Positions 17,583 through 25,767 are shown, counted from the first letter of the stretch. The stretch is DNA of 35,267 nt from Methanobacteriota archaeon (GCA_002716085.1 PAYZ01000016.1:1-35267); one strand, 5' to 3'. The notes: generated by a model from the letters alone, not told the origin. Numbers and translations: made by a program.

Positions 17583-17963
17583 ATGTTCTGCCCAAAATGT
17601 GGGTCCCTCTCATACCCAGACGATAGAGGATGGATCAAGTGCCCGGATTACAAATGTGGTTACGATGGCCCTTTGTCAGGAGATGATGGAAAGGGTTCGG
17701 AGTTCACCGATCCGATGACTGGCGAAACGATTGATCTATCCAAAACAATGGCTTCCACCGATTCAAAGTCACTCAAGCACCTCACGGAAGTGGTCGAAGA
17801 AGATGGCCCTAGGGGGACACTTAGGGTGGGCGACTACATTTGTCCGAAGTGCGATGGCGATAGAGCATTTGTCGAGCTTATGCAAACTAGGTCATCTGAT
17901 GAACCGGAAACCAAGATTTGTACTTGTGAGGAATGTGGCCACAGGTGGAGGGAGTATCAGTAA
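17583..17963 (+). CDS. tfs: Transcription factor S (TFIIS-like RNA cleavage factor)
   Basis: Archaeal TFS, which stimulates RNA polymerase to cleave backtracked transcripts. The 126-residue protein has an N-terminal zinc ribbon (MFCPKCGSL then KCPDYKCGYDG) and a C-terminal TFIIS ribbon (ICPKCDGD then CTCEECGHRWREY). The second ribbon keeps the Asp-Glu pair in RSSDEPET that reaches the active centre, so it should be cleavage-competent. The frame is open to 17520, but the ATG at 17583 has GGAGG at 17570-17574 and gives the family's usual MxFCPKCG start. PCNA follows after 64 bases. Confidence 0.94.
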   Translation: MFCPKCGSLSYPDDRGWIKCPDYKCGYDGPLSGDDGKGSEFTDPMTGETIDLSKTMASTDSKSLKHLTEVVEEDGPRGTLRVGDYICPKCDGDRAFVELMQTRSSDEPETKICTCEECGHRWREYQ

Positions 17964-18027
17964 GGTGGTGTTAACTCTCCAACAAGCATCAAGAGCCTCC
18001 TATCATTGAAGAGAAAATGGTGAGCAG

Positions 18028-18774
18028 ATGCTTAGGATCACTGCAAAGCAGCAATTGATGAGGGAAATTGTGGATATTCTCTCCGTTCTAACTACTGAAG
18101 CCAAGCTAGTCTGGGGAGAAAAGGGGCTCGGGGTTTCGGTTGTTGACGGATCACATGTTGCACTTCTTTCAGCTACGATCGCCGATGAGTGCTTCGAGAC
18201 ATACGAGGTTGAGCCAGTGGAAATTGGCCTAGAACTTGGGAAAATGAGGGACCTACTAACTCTCGCAGGACCCAGCGACCTAGTTGAGATAGACTATGAC
18301 GCTGCTATTGGAGCAATTAATGTCAGAGTAGGTGAAGTCCTGATGACTCTGCGTGGAATTGATACTAGTGCTATGGATACCCCTAGCCAACCTAGCCTAG
18401 AGTTCAAATCTAAGGCGACGATAGATTCTGAGAAGCTCTCGAAGGCCCTAAGAGCTGCAAAGTTCGTTGGAGGCGAAGTTGATCTGAGCATGGACAACAG
18501 CCAGCTTGCAGTTTCAGTCACTGTTGAGGCTGGTGAGGGCGTTAATGTAAAGTTCGAATCTGGGGAGCTAAGTGAGCTAACTTGCGCTGCGCCCACTCAT
18601 TCCACCTATTCTCTACAATATCTGGGAGAGCTAACGAAGAAGCTCGCAGGAGGGCTCACCAATGAGGTCTCACTGGAGTTTGAAGAAAAGTACCCCCTAA
18701 GGCTAACATGGATGAGCAATGAAGGTGGGGCGAAGTGGACATACTTTCTAGCTCCACGAATAGTCAATGACTGA
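18028..18774 (+). CDS. pcn: DNA polymerase sliding clamp PCNA
   Basis: Trimeric sliding clamp for replicative DNA polymerase, FEN1 and ligase. The 248-residue protein shows the two-domain PCNA layout, with SVVDGSHVALLSATI (the DSSHVALV segment of eukaryotic PCNA), the interdomain loop around DTPSQPSLEFKS, and the C-terminal LRLTWMSNEGGAKWTYFLAPRI. Length matches the family (about 245-250). A GGTGAG lies just before the ATG. It follows TFS and precedes a glycosyltransferase on the same strand, with 15 bases between. Confidence 0.96.
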   Translation: MLRITAKQQLMREIVDILSVLTTEAKLVWGEKGLGVSVVDGSHVALLSATIADECFETYEVEPVEIGLELGKMRDLLTLAGPSDLVEIDYDAAIGAINVRVGEVLMTLRGIDTSAMDTPSQPSLEFKSKATIDSEKLSKALRAAKFVGGEVDLSMDNSQLAVSVTVEAGEGVNVKFESGELSELTCAAPTHSTYSLQYLGELTKKLAGGLTNEVSLEFEEKYPLRLTWMSNEGGAKWTYFLAPRIVND

Positions 18775-18789
18775 CCCGTGAACTCATGA

Positions 18790-19914
18790 ATGGGCTCCCT
18801 CCCGGGACATAATGTGCCTAGCAGAGTGTGCGTACTTATTCCTTCAGTCAATAATGCGCAAGAGCTGGGCGTTGCTCTTGATGGGCTCGCAGAGCAGAGC
18901 TACACCGATATGGAGGTAGTCGTGGTAGGGCCTGCAGGAGATCCAGCAATACAGCTATGCAAGTTGAGAGGAGTCAGATTTGTAGACGACAGGGGGTCAA
19001 GGAATCGCGCAGATGCATGTAACGTGGGAATTTCGGAAACTGAGTCTGAGTTGGTTTTCTTTACCGATGACGACGTCATTGTCCCAAAGGACTGGGTGGA
19101 GAAACTAGTACAATGGTTTGATGATTCGGAAGTAGCAGGGGTTGGGGGGCCAAACTTTGCACCAGTAGATGAGTCTTCTATTTGGCAAAGGGCAATCGAT
19201 GTAGCTTTCTGCAATAGGATTCTAACTGCGGGAACCAATTACGGCAGGCAGTACAGTGGTCCGATCGAGGAAGTAGATCAACTTCCAGGTGTAAATTCGG
19301 CATATAGGAGATCTGTCCTAGATGAAGTGGGAGGATTCGATAAAGGAGCTATTGGGGCTGAAGATGTAATGCTGGACCATAGAATAAGGATTTCTGGATA
19401 TAAGCTATGGTCTGATGGAAGTGCAGTAATGTGGCATCGGAGGAGGGGAATTGGAAGAGTTAGGAAGCAAATCAGAAACTATGGCTTTGTAAGGACTCTA
19501 GCTAGTAAGAGATATCCTAGTCTTTGGGGTTGGAGTCACAATTTGGTCTCAGCTTTCCCGATCCTGGTTCTACTCTCTTTCTCCGCTTTCTTATGGGGTT
19601 GTCTAAACGGAGGAGTAGCGTGGCCAGAATTCTGGGACATCTCAACTAAAACGATTCCAATGGGCATCGAGAGAGTGGCAGTTCATCAGTTTCCAAGCCT
19701 AGTAATTCTATTCAATGCCATAGCATGGATTGGAGCGTACATGGGACCTTCTCCAAGCAGGAGCACGGGTTCTGTTATTCTGTCTTCTGCAGTTACATTC
19801 CTGCTACTTTGGGACTATGGAGTAGGAGTTACAAAGGCAAGATTTAGCCTCATCACGGGGAGTCCTACAGCTCAGATAGATGACAGGGAAAGAAATGATT
19901 ACCGTAGGCATTGA
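18790..19914 (+). CDS. Membrane-associated family 2 glycosyltransferase
   Basis: GT-A fold glycosyltransferase of family 2, moving a sugar from a nucleotide donor to an unknown acceptor. The 374-residue protein has the opening VCVLIPSVNNAQELGVALDG, the nucleotide segment and the metal-binding FTDDDVIVP. It also has the acceptor-side GGFDKGAIGAEDVMLDHRIR. Three hydrophobic stretches near residues 250-275, 300-320 and 328-345 would anchor it in the membrane. The start ATG at 18790 has no strong ribosome site; a GTG nine codons downstream is possible. Surface polysaccharide or protein glycosylation is likely, but the product cannot be read from the sequence. Confidence 0.88.
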   Translation: MGSLPGHNVPSRVCVLIPSVNNAQELGVALDGLAEQSYTDMEVVVVGPAGDPAIQLCKLRGVRFVDDRGSRNRADACNVGISETESELVFFTDDDVIVPKDWVEKLVQWFDDSEVAGVGGPNFAPVDESSIWQRAIDVAFCNRILTAGTNYGRQYSGPIEEVDQLPGVNSAYRRSVLDEVGGFDKGAIGAEDVMLDHRIRISGYKLWSDGSAVMWHRRRGIGRVRKQIRNYGFVRTLASKRYPSLWGWSHNLVSAFPILVLLSFSAFLWGCLNGGVAWPEFWDISTKTIPMGIERVAVHQFPSLVILFNAIAWIGAYMGPSPSRSTGSVILSSAVTFLLLWDYGVGVTKARFSLITGSPTAQIDDRERNDYRRH

Positions 19915-19933
19915 TGATGTCTCGGGGATATTT

Positions 19934-20653
19934 TCAATCTTCAGAATCCGAAGACATCTTTCCGGAGATTAGGCGCCAAGTTGGTTGTCGCGGCCTCCAG
20001 AAAATAGCAGTGAAAAGGCCCAAGAATATTCCACCGATTACTAGGTTAAGCCATCCTTCCCGGATATATCCAGGACTAGCGTTAAAGTAAGCCCACACAA
20101 ATGAAGGGATGATTCCAAAAACAATGGAAATGATGGACTCCTCAAGGATAATCCGTGAGTTGCCTCGCTTCTTAGGGATAATAGGAGGATCTTCGGACCA
20201 AGTTTGTCCCCTAATCACAAGGCGCATTCCAGAATTAGATTCCAATCCGCTTGGAAATAGAGAAAGTGGTTTTGGACCTCGGGAAGACCAGACTCTGATT
20301 ATTCTAGAGCTACCTCTCTGACCAAAATGAGGCCTCCCGTCACACGCCTTACCCCAATAGTCCTGAGCTGAGTCAGCCAATTCTTCGGATTCCCAATCCC
20401 CACCAGAGATAAGACCCCTAGAATTTGCTAACTCCCATTCGGATTCCGAACATAGATCTGCCCCGATTTCCTTGGCTGCGGTTTCTGCCAATGAGGGTCC
20501 GACTGGTTTCTTTGAAATTTTGAAAGAATATTCAATTTTCACTTCATGGCGGGGCCCGATACCGCCGAAAATTATCGATCTGTTGTCTGACCCCATGACA
20601 ACTAAACCGGGTTCGACATCCACCCATTGTATCTCTTTCTCGGACAAGGTCAA
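19934..20653 (-). CDS. Membrane-anchored protein with a compact FGE-sulfatase-like domain
   Basis: 239-residue protein. The first 150 residues follow the pattern of the formylglycine-generating-enzyme/SUMF1 fold: VVMGS (18-22), PRHEVKIEYSFKISKKPVG (34-52), LCSESEWELA (67-76, compare RLPTEAEWEYA) and SGMRLVIR (141-148, compare GFRVVR). The domain is much shorter than a full FGE (about 250 residues). Its only cysteines, Cys68 and Cys104, are not placed like the copper-binding pair, so it is unlikely to be an active FGE. Two membrane helices follow, near 170-190 and 201-219. It starts five bases after the ABC exporter stop, so the two are probably cotranscribed. The family call was made by eye. 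Confidence 0.65.
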   Translation of the reverse strand: MTLSEKEIQWVDVEPGLVVMGSDNRSIIFGGIGPRHEVKIEYSFKISKKPVGPSLAETAAKEIGADLCSESEWELANSRGLISGGDWESEELADSAQDYWGKACDGRPHFGQRGSSRIIRVWSSRGPKPLSLFPSGLESNSGMRLVIRGQTWSEDPPIIPKKRGNSRIILEESIISIVFGIIPSFVWAYFNASPGYIREGWLNLVIGGIFLGLFTAIFWRPRQPTWRLISGKMSSDSED

Positions 20654-20658
20654 GCCCC

Positions 20659-22545
20659 CTAATCAGCTATCTCCCCAGTCTGTATTGACCACTGTGAGGA
20701 ATACACGTTGCCATTCTCTACTAGTTCTCTGTGTGTCCCCCTCTCAACTATAGCGCCATCAACAATTGCTACTATCTCATCCGCATTTCTGATGGTAGCA
20801 AGTCGGTGAGCTACTGCAATAGTAATTCTCTTCCTAACTTCGTCTGAGATTCCGAATAGAGACTTCTGGATTCGCTTCTCTGTCTCGGCATCCAGGGCAG
20901 CGCTGGCCTCATCTAGAATTAACAGATCTGGATCTTTCAGGAGGGCTCTAGCCAAGCTAATCCTAGCTCTCTGGCCCCCCGATAGCATCACACCCCTGTC
21001 TCCTACCATGGTATCCATGCCGTCTGATAATTGGGACACAAAATCCATTGCTCCTGCAGCCTCAAGGGAGCTGATTATCTGTTCATCGCTAGACTGCCTT
21101 GCATAGGCGATATTCTCCCTTATTGTTCCGAAGAATAGGAACGGGTCCTGAGAAACGAATCCAATCTTGCTTCTAACTGACTTGATCTGGAAATCGTTGA
21201 TGTCCCTGCCATTGATCATTACGTTTCCGCCCTGAGGCTCGTAAAACCTCTCTACTAACTTTAGAATAGTGCTCTTTCCTGCTCCAGTGTGACCCATCAC
21301 TCCCAGGAAATCGCCAGAAGAAGCGGAGAAGGAAATGCCATTGAGTACGTTTCCCTCTGAAGTTGGATATGCGAAAGTGACATCATCAAATGTGACTGAA
21401 GAGATCGGCTCCTCCAATGGAACTGCCCCTTCTCTATCGAAAATTGATGGTTCCAAGTCAATAATTGCAAAAACCCTCTTGGAAGCTGCCTCTCCCTTCT
21501 GAAGTTGGTTCAGCAACATTCCCAGAATAAACATGGGCATTGTCATTCTTGTAGAAATTAACAGGAATGTTACGAATTGGCCGACGGTGATTTCTCCTGA
21601 TTCCATGACCCATCCTCCAGCCGATACCAGCAGTCCGAAGGAAATTCCAGCCACTACGTAGATTCCCGGAATGAATCGGTTCCTGATGAATGCTGCTTGA
21701 ATAGACATATCTCTGTAATCGCCACTCTTTCCTTCAATCCTGGAGCTCTCAAATTCCTTTGCATTGTAAGCCTGTACTACCGTGATCCCCGTAAGGACAT
21801 TCTCAAGAATTGCGACTATTCCTCCTGTGCTCTCCCTCTGCCTCCTATATTTTCTCTGTACCCTAGTAGAGAACCAAACCACCATTGGAATGATTAGCAA
21901 AAGTGGTGCGAAAAGAATCAATGCGAGTTTGGGAGACATCCAGAACATGATCACGAAAGCTGTGGTGAATGTGATTGCTATCCTAATCATGCTGGTACTA
22001 GCATCAGAAATAATATCTTCAAGCTGGGCCACGTCGGCTGAAAGAACCGACATTAGATTCCCAGTCTGCCTACTTTCGAAATAAGATGCTTCCATGTTTA
22101 GAAGAGAATGTGTTGCATCCATCCTAATGTCATGTTGTGCCCTATAGGCAGTAGACTGCCAAAGCTGATTGCTTAGTCCTTGGAATATGGCTAGGAAGAT
22201 GAAAGATGACAAAATCAGAAGTCCGAATGATAACTCTACCGACTCAATTGGTCCGATGTCGGGAAATAATCCAGAGCTGACAATTCCCTCCACAGTTGAG
22301 CTAGTGAATGTTTTCGACTGATAATAATCGGCAGCCATCCCTATAGCAATGAAAGGTATTAGGTCGAATGCCCTAGCACCTGCATTTGCTAAGATCCCCC
22401 CCAGGGCTCTTTTCCAGTATCTGGTTACATATGGGACGACTCTCCAGATCTTTCTACCCACGACCTGATTATCATCTGATAGATCGGATCTATCCTTGCT
22501 GATGGGGGTTAATTCGGAGTCATCAGCTTCCTCGGCAGAATTCAT
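20659..22545 (-). CDS. ABC exporter, fused membrane and ATPase domains
   Basis: Half-size ABC exporter (MsbA/multidrug type), probably acting as a dimer. The 628-residue protein has six membrane helices in the first 330 residues. The nucleotide-binding domain follows with Walker A GHTGAGKST, Q-loop FVSQDPF, signature LSGGQRARISLARALL, Walker B LLILDEASAALD and a final H-loop AVAHRLAT. The reading frame continues upstream through the tRNA gene to 22743; that part is not protein. The ATG at 22545 is the first sensible start, though it has no clear ribosome site. The cargo is unknown. It lies 66 bases downstream of tRNA-Gly on the same strand. Confidence 0.94.
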   Translation of the reverse strand: MNSAEEADDSELTPISKDRSDLSDDNQVVGRKIWRVVPYVTRYWKRALGGILANAGARAFDLIPFIAIGMAADYYQSKTFTSSTVEGIVSSGLFPDIGPIESVELSFGLLILSSFIFLAIFQGLSNQLWQSTAYRAQHDIRMDATHSLLNMEASYFESRQTGNLMSVLSADVAQLEDIISDASTSMIRIAITFTTAFVIMFWMSPKLALILFAPLLLIIPMVVWFSTRVQRKYRRQRESTGGIVAILENVLTGITVVQAYNAKEFESSRIEGKSGDYRDMSIQAAFIRNRFIPGIYVVAGISFGLLVSAGGWVMESGEITVGQFVTFLLISTRMTMPMFILGMLLNQLQKGEAASKRVFAIIDLEPSIFDREGAVPLEEPISSVTFDDVTFAYPTSEGNVLNGISFSASSGDFLGVMGHTGAGKSTILKLVERFYEPQGGNVMINGRDINDFQIKSVRSKIGFVSQDPFLFFGTIRENIAYARQSSDEQIISSLEAAGAMDFVSQLSDGMDTMVGDRGVMLSGGQRARISLARALLKDPDLLILDEASAALDAETEKRIQKSLFGISDEVRKRITIAVAHRLATIRNADEIVAIVDGAIVERGTHRELVENGNVYSSQWSIQTGEIAD

Positions 22546-22605
22546 AGCATATCGAAAAGTCTCCCGGGTTTCAATGCTTACTCTAACTAAAATTTCTTGG
22601 AGTGG

Positions 22606-22610
22606 AAAAA
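22606..22610 (-). terminator. T5 run after tRNA-Gly
   Basis: Five T residues on the minus strand directly after the encoded CCA of tRNA-Gly. Archaeal RNA polymerase often terminates at short T runs without a hairpin. The run is short, so read-through into the ABC gene is also possible. Confidence 0.4.
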
Positions 22611-22685
22611 TGGTGCGCCCGCCGGGATTCGAACCCGGGACAAGAGGTTGGAAACCTCTTGTGATAACCCCTTCACTACAGGCGC
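22611..22685 (-). tRNA. tRNA-Gly (anticodon UCC), CCA encoded
   Basis: Cloverleaf read on the minus strand. The acceptor stem GCGCCTG pairs with CGGGCGC (one T-G wobble), the D stem GTGA pairs with TCAC, and the anticodon stem AGAGG pairs with CCTCT around the loop TTTCCAA, giving anticodon UCC. The T stem CCGGG pairs with CCCGG around TTCGAAT. The discriminator is A at 22614 and the CCA end is encoded at 22613-22611. No intron is present. It decodes GGA (and, by wobble, GGG). Confidence 0.96.
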
Positions 22686-22708
22686 TTGTCTCTTTCGAGA
22701 CGAGAGGG

Positions 22709-22722
22709 TCTCTAAATCGATT
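22709..22722 (-). promoter_or_regulatory. Possible TATA box for tRNA-Gly
   Basis: On the minus strand, AATCGATTTAGAG places a TATA-like TTTAGA about 25-29 bases upstream of the tRNA 5' end, the usual archaeal distance. The match is modest and is a guess from position. Confidence 0.35.
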
Positions 22723-22770
22723 CGGTTGTCGGAAGTAATTCAAAAGGAATGGCTTTCAGGGATTGGCATG

Positions 22771-22971
22771 ATGGTTCGGCAGAAAGTTGGCGTAATTCTG
22801 ATGCTTCTTTTCTTGCCAATTAATCAGCCACTTTGGAGGGTGTTTATGGATCATCTTGGAAAGCCCATACTGATAGGAGAAATTTATTTCCTGGGACTTT
22901 CGTTATCGATTTTCCTAATAGGGGCAGTTCTGACATTCTCATCTGGATTGAATTCAGATTCCATAGATTGA
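22771..22971 (+). CDS. Small two-helix membrane protein (hypothetical)
   Basis: 66-codon frame, MVRQKVGVILMLLFLPINQP onward, with two hydrophobic segments (residues 6-18 and 34-56) separated by a short polar loop. It lies alone on the plus strand between the divergent tRNA promoter and the 3' end of the hydrolase gene, which it overlaps by 18 bases. An ATG one codon upstream (22768) is equally possible. The overall shape recalls small DUF3311-type proteins, but the resemblance is weak. It could be chance, as the frame also opens further upstream through the antisense of the tRNA. Confidence 0.45.
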   Translation: MVRQKVGVILMLLFLPINQPLWRVFMDHLGKPILIGEIYFLGLSLSIFLIGAVLTFSSGLNSDSID

Positions 22972-23838
22972 CTTCGGCCATCTTTCATGTATGTTTAGCA
23001 ACAAATCCTCCACTTTGCTTTCCGCCCATCCCTTCGATAGTAATGATGAGCAGAGTTCTTTTGTCCTCTTTGGGACTGTCTTAGGCCCGAGCACAGCTCC
23101 TGGTCTAGCAGGATCATCAAGAAAATCGGATTCCATTCCCCAAGGGGCATTGGAAGAGCTTGCAGTTTCACAAAGAACACCCACTGTTCCGCTTCCAACA
23201 TTGACTGTTGCAGAAAGTCCATGAGTGAATTCTGAGCTTACATCTGCTGGAGCAAAATGCCTAACTGCATGATCGGGGGGCAAGCCGGATTCCCTGCAGA
23301 TCTGGCTAAGCTCTCTGCAAGTCTGCTCCCCATTATCTTCCACGTGAAGTTGTACTGGGGATTTGGAAGATGCTGCCATGGAAAGGACCTCTGAAAGCAA
23401 AGAGTTAGCGGTTTCCCATATTTCATCAGAAACAGAATAATGGGGGCGGCCGACTTCACCGAGACAATTTGCCTCTCCGGACTGGATCAAGTCAAGGGCC
23501 AGCCCAACTGCTTCTAAGTGTAATTCAGAAGACTCCTTAATACCCAAAGTATGGATTTGCTTCTCCCATGAAACTGGATGCGGGCCCAATGCCACTCCAA
23601 CATCCAGATTCATTGAGTCCCTAATTTCCTGCGCCATTGAGATTGTTTCAGAATAAGCTTCCCTGTAACCATTGATATCAATGGGCAGGGCCTTTGAAAA
23701 GGCGGGCTTGTGGACAAGGATCAGTCCAGTTCCTCCAGATCTAGCGAAATCTGAAACAGCATCCAAGAATCTGTTGGACCTGTCTAGGTGAATATGCTGG
23801 TCGACTATTGGACCATGCCAAACTCCGTCCTCAATCAT
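22954..23838 (-). CDS. TatD-related TIM-barrel metal-dependent hydrolase
   Basis: Amidohydrolase-superfamily protein related to TatD, of an archaeal group with unknown substrate. The 294-residue protein has the metal-binding HxH in PIVDQHIHLDRS, GVALGPHPVSWE, the bridging Glu in NCLGEVGRPHYS, VQLHVEDNG and VRHFAPAD, consistent with a two-metal TIM barrel. The ATG at 23838 lies four bases after the stop of the TBP-like gene and was chosen; in-frame GTG/ATG codons at 23865 and 23862 inside that gene are alternatives. It is the last gene of a three-gene operon. A nuclease role as in TatD is possible but not shown. Confidence 0.82.
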   Translation of the reverse strand: MIEDGVWHGPIVDQHIHLDRSNRFLDAVSDFARSGGTGLILVHKPAFSKALPIDINGYREAYSETISMAQEIRDSMNLDVGVALGPHPVSWEKQIHTLGIKESSELHLEAVGLALDLIQSGEANCLGEVGRPHYSVSDEIWETANSLLSEVLSMAASSKSPVQLHVEDNGEQTCRELSQICRESGLPPDHAVRHFAPADVSSEFTHGLSATVNVGSGTVGVLCETASSSNAPWGMESDFLDDPARPGAVLGPKTVPKRTKELCSSLLSKGWAESKVEDLLLNIHERWPKSIYGI

Positions 23839-23842
23839 TCTC

Positions 23843-24361
23843 TCACGCCAGGGCGCCCTCATCACTTAGTCTGCTGAACCAGTATGAGGCTGCCATTTCT
23901 GCTACTTTCCGTGAAGACTGGCCAATTACAACCCCGCGACCGTTGTTGTATAGCAGAATTGTGCATTTATGCCTCTCTGCCTCGATTCTGAGTGCGTCTA
24001 GTCTTATGTCGTGTTCTGCCTCCGAGAATCTCTCTGCGGCCAAATCAATTAGTACTGCTCGACCAAGAGAGAAGCTGGCAAGAACTTCTCCCGATTGGAT
24101 AATCAAACCGTTTTCCGAGATTCCTATCTTGAGGAGTATTTCCTCTGCGATTAGAGTGGCTGCTTCAACATTGGATATCCCGTGAATTAGCAGTGAGCCG
24201 TCCTGGTCAATTACGACAACAGCTCTGGGGTTCTCATGTTCTATGACTGCGAAAGCACCATTACTTCTAGCGCCGCCAAACGTTACTGCTTCAGTGAGCT
24301 CAATGGGTTGCGAAGGAACTGCCCTGAAAGACTGAGTTTCGATTTTTACTTCCAATTCCAC
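23843..24361 (-). CDS. Diverged TATA-binding-protein-fold protein
   Basis: 172-residue protein with two internally similar halves arranged like TBP. In the first half, NPRAVVVIDQDGSLLIHG (44-61) matches the TBP segment DPKxAxLIFSSGKxVxTG and is followed by the helix SNVEAATLIAEEILLKIG. In the second, VLASFSLGRAVLIDLAAE (93-110) matches the VxSxDLGxxxNLExVA opening of TBP repeats, and KCTILLYNNGRGVVIGQSS (132-150) the strand pair. The FPG segments that insert phenylalanines into DNA are not conserved, so TATA binding may be lost. The GTG at 24361 has AAGGAGTG upstream and was chosen. It follows the previous gene by five bases. The match was made by eye. Confidence 0.65.
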   Translation of the reverse strand: MELEVKIETQSFRAVPSQPIELTEAVTFGGARSNGAFAVIEHENPRAVVVIDQDGSLLIHGISNVEAATLIAEEILLKIGISENGLIIQSGEVLASFSLGRAVLIDLAAERFSEAEHDIRLDALRIEAERHKCTILLYNNGRGVVIGQSSRKVAEMAASYWFSRLSDEGALA

Positions 24362-24366
24362 AGTGA

Positions 24367-25158
24367 TCACTCCTTCCTTACCATCTCGACATCCGCACAA
24401 GCAAATAGGCTATTCTCTAGGGAGGGCAAGTAAGCCTGCTGAACTGGAACGAGTAGTGTTGGCGTGTTTTTGGCTTTAGAAATATTGACTGACTCCCTCA
24501 AATCTGCCAATGCACCTCTGATCCTTGATGAGAGTCTGGAGTCGCGCTCCTGTACTAATTCTTCAGTCAGCGAGAGAGATTCCTCGGACCACCAAGCCGC
24601 GCAGACTGCAGATGCTGCTCCGAGACTTACATCGACCCACTTTGAGTTTGAGACGGATGATGCTGCCTCACTACGAGTTCTAGCCCATCTTCTTGATCGG
24701 CGCATCGTTGCGATTAGGTTTACTATCCTAACCTGTTCATCAGCCCATCTGGATTGCCAGTCTGCCCAATCCGCATCATCTATTCCTGGCTCTATGGGAT
24801 ATATCGGCATGCCACCTCTAGAGTTCTCAGCATGCCTAACCAATCTAATCCTCTCTGGATCTGGGATTGATGGGCCGTCTATTTCTAGTTCTGATAGATC
24901 CCTTACCAACATACCTAACGAGGTTCCCGAGGCAACCGCTGATTGAACGTGAACGCCCGGACTGGCCTTTTCCTGAATCTCCTCTTCCCTCAACGAAGAT
25001 AATTCATCTCTAGATGATATCAGGGCAAGTCCGTCCCAATTCCTTGGCCTCATTTGCTTAGGCATGAGTACGCATGGTAGGTATGGCCATAGGATAATTT
25101 CCCCGCCCAATGGATCTTGGAAAATAGAAGGTTCCCACCTCAATTCCGGCACTGGCAC
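24367..25158 (-). CDS. Hypothetical protein, first gene of the TBP-like operon
   Basis: 263-residue soluble protein that I do not recognise. It starts at a GTG (PVPELRWEPSIF) and has an Asp/Trp-rich middle (DDADWADWQSRWADEQ). It ends with a helix ELVQERDSRLSSRIRGALAD followed by TLLVPVQQAYLPSLENSL. That last part faintly resembles the C-terminus of TraB/PrgY-type proteins (ERDxxxAxxI followed by a beta strand and a turn), but the rest does not clearly fit. No signal peptide or membrane helix is seen. It is cotranscribed with the TBP-like gene, five bases downstream, and diverges from the thioesterase over 79 bases. Confidence 0.75.
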   Translation of the reverse strand: MPVPELRWEPSIFQDPLGGEIILWPYLPCVLMPKQMRPRNWDGLALISSRDELSSLREEEIQEKASPGVHVQSAVASGTSLGMLVRDLSELEIDGPSIPDPERIRLVRHAENSRGGMPIYPIEPGIDDADWADWQSRWADEQVRIVNLIATMRRSRRWARTRSEAASSVSNSKWVDVSLGAASAVCAAWWSEESLSLTEELVQERDSRLSSRIRGALADLRESVNISKAKNTPTLLVPVQQAYLPSLENSLFACADVEMVRKE

Positions 25159-25237
25159 GAGCTGCCGAGACTAACCCCTCGGTTCAAGTCAGCGGTAAAA
25201 CGCGTAAATCGCGCCCCAAACACTGTAGCATTCAAGG

Positions 25238-25717
25238 ATGATGGGCAATCTACGGGCATTGATGGACGTGGGCGAGCCGTTCTCCAAGGAGCCTGTAGTA
25301 GTTCTGGATGAGGTTTTTCCGGGTCATACAAATGCTCTGAATACGCTTTTCGGTGGAAGGTTGATGTCAATAATGGACACAGCTGCTGGAATGTCCGCCT
25401 CCAAGTTCGCCCATAGGGAGTTTGTCACGGTGTCTGTTGATGCCCTGAAGTTCAGGAGGCCAGCTTTCCAGGGAGATATCATCAGAACCACTGCTAGGGT
25501 TGTATGGACCTCTCCCCGAACTGTAGGAGTTCACGTTACTTCATGCAGACTATCAAGATCTGAATGGGAAGGGGAAGAGATTTGTTCTGGGTTCTTCTTT
25601 ATGGTGGCTATTGACGAATCGATGAAACCTGTAGAAATTCCTCAATTCAAACCGATTTCTGAAGATGAGCAGGAAATGTGGGCAAGAGCGCAGTCTGCCA
25701 GAGAAGCCATGCGCTGA
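25238..25717 (+). CDS. Hotdog-fold acyl-CoA thioesterase (YciA/BACH-like)
   Basis: Acyl-CoA thioesterase of 159 residues. The hallmark of the YciA/cytosolic hydrolase group is present: the segment NALNTLFGGRLMSIMDTAAGM, with the active-site Asn/Asp region and the central hotdog helix. FVTVSVDALKFRRPAFQGDII and RVVWTSPRTVGVHV follow. These enzymes release free fatty acids from acyl-CoA; the chain length is unknown. The ATG at 25238 has only a weak AAGG before it, so a nearly leaderless message or a start at the ATG at 25262 is possible. Confidence 0.9.
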   Translation: MMGNLRALMDVGEPFSKEPVVVLDEVFPGHTNALNTLFGGRLMSIMDTAAGMSASKFAHREFVTVSVDALKFRRPAFQGDIIRTTARVVWTSPRTVGVHVTSCRLSRSEWEGEEICSGFFFMVAIDESMKPVEIPQFKPISEDEQEMWARAQSAREAMR

Positions 25718-25750
25718 GAGATTTTCGGCGGATTCTAAACTGTTGGAAAG

Positions 25751-25767
25751 AGGCCTTTGAAAGGCCT
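25751..25767. repeat. 17-base perfect palindrome after the thioesterase gene
   Basis: The arms AGGCCTTT and AAAGGCCT are exact complements around a single G. It lies 34 bases after the thioesterase stop and 48 bases before the next start. As RNA it would form a hairpin with a very tight loop; as DNA it could be an operator for the downstream gene. Confidence 0.6.

Noticed and set aside
22546-22743. N-terminal extension of the ABC exporter frame
   Set aside because: It runs through the tRNA-Gly gene, so it is non-coding sequence that happens to be open.
24464-24946. 160-codon plus-strand frame opposite the hypothetical gene
   Set aside because: The minus-strand frame is longer, spans operon spacing to the TBP-like gene and has a better start; the plus frame is Ser-rich and isolated.
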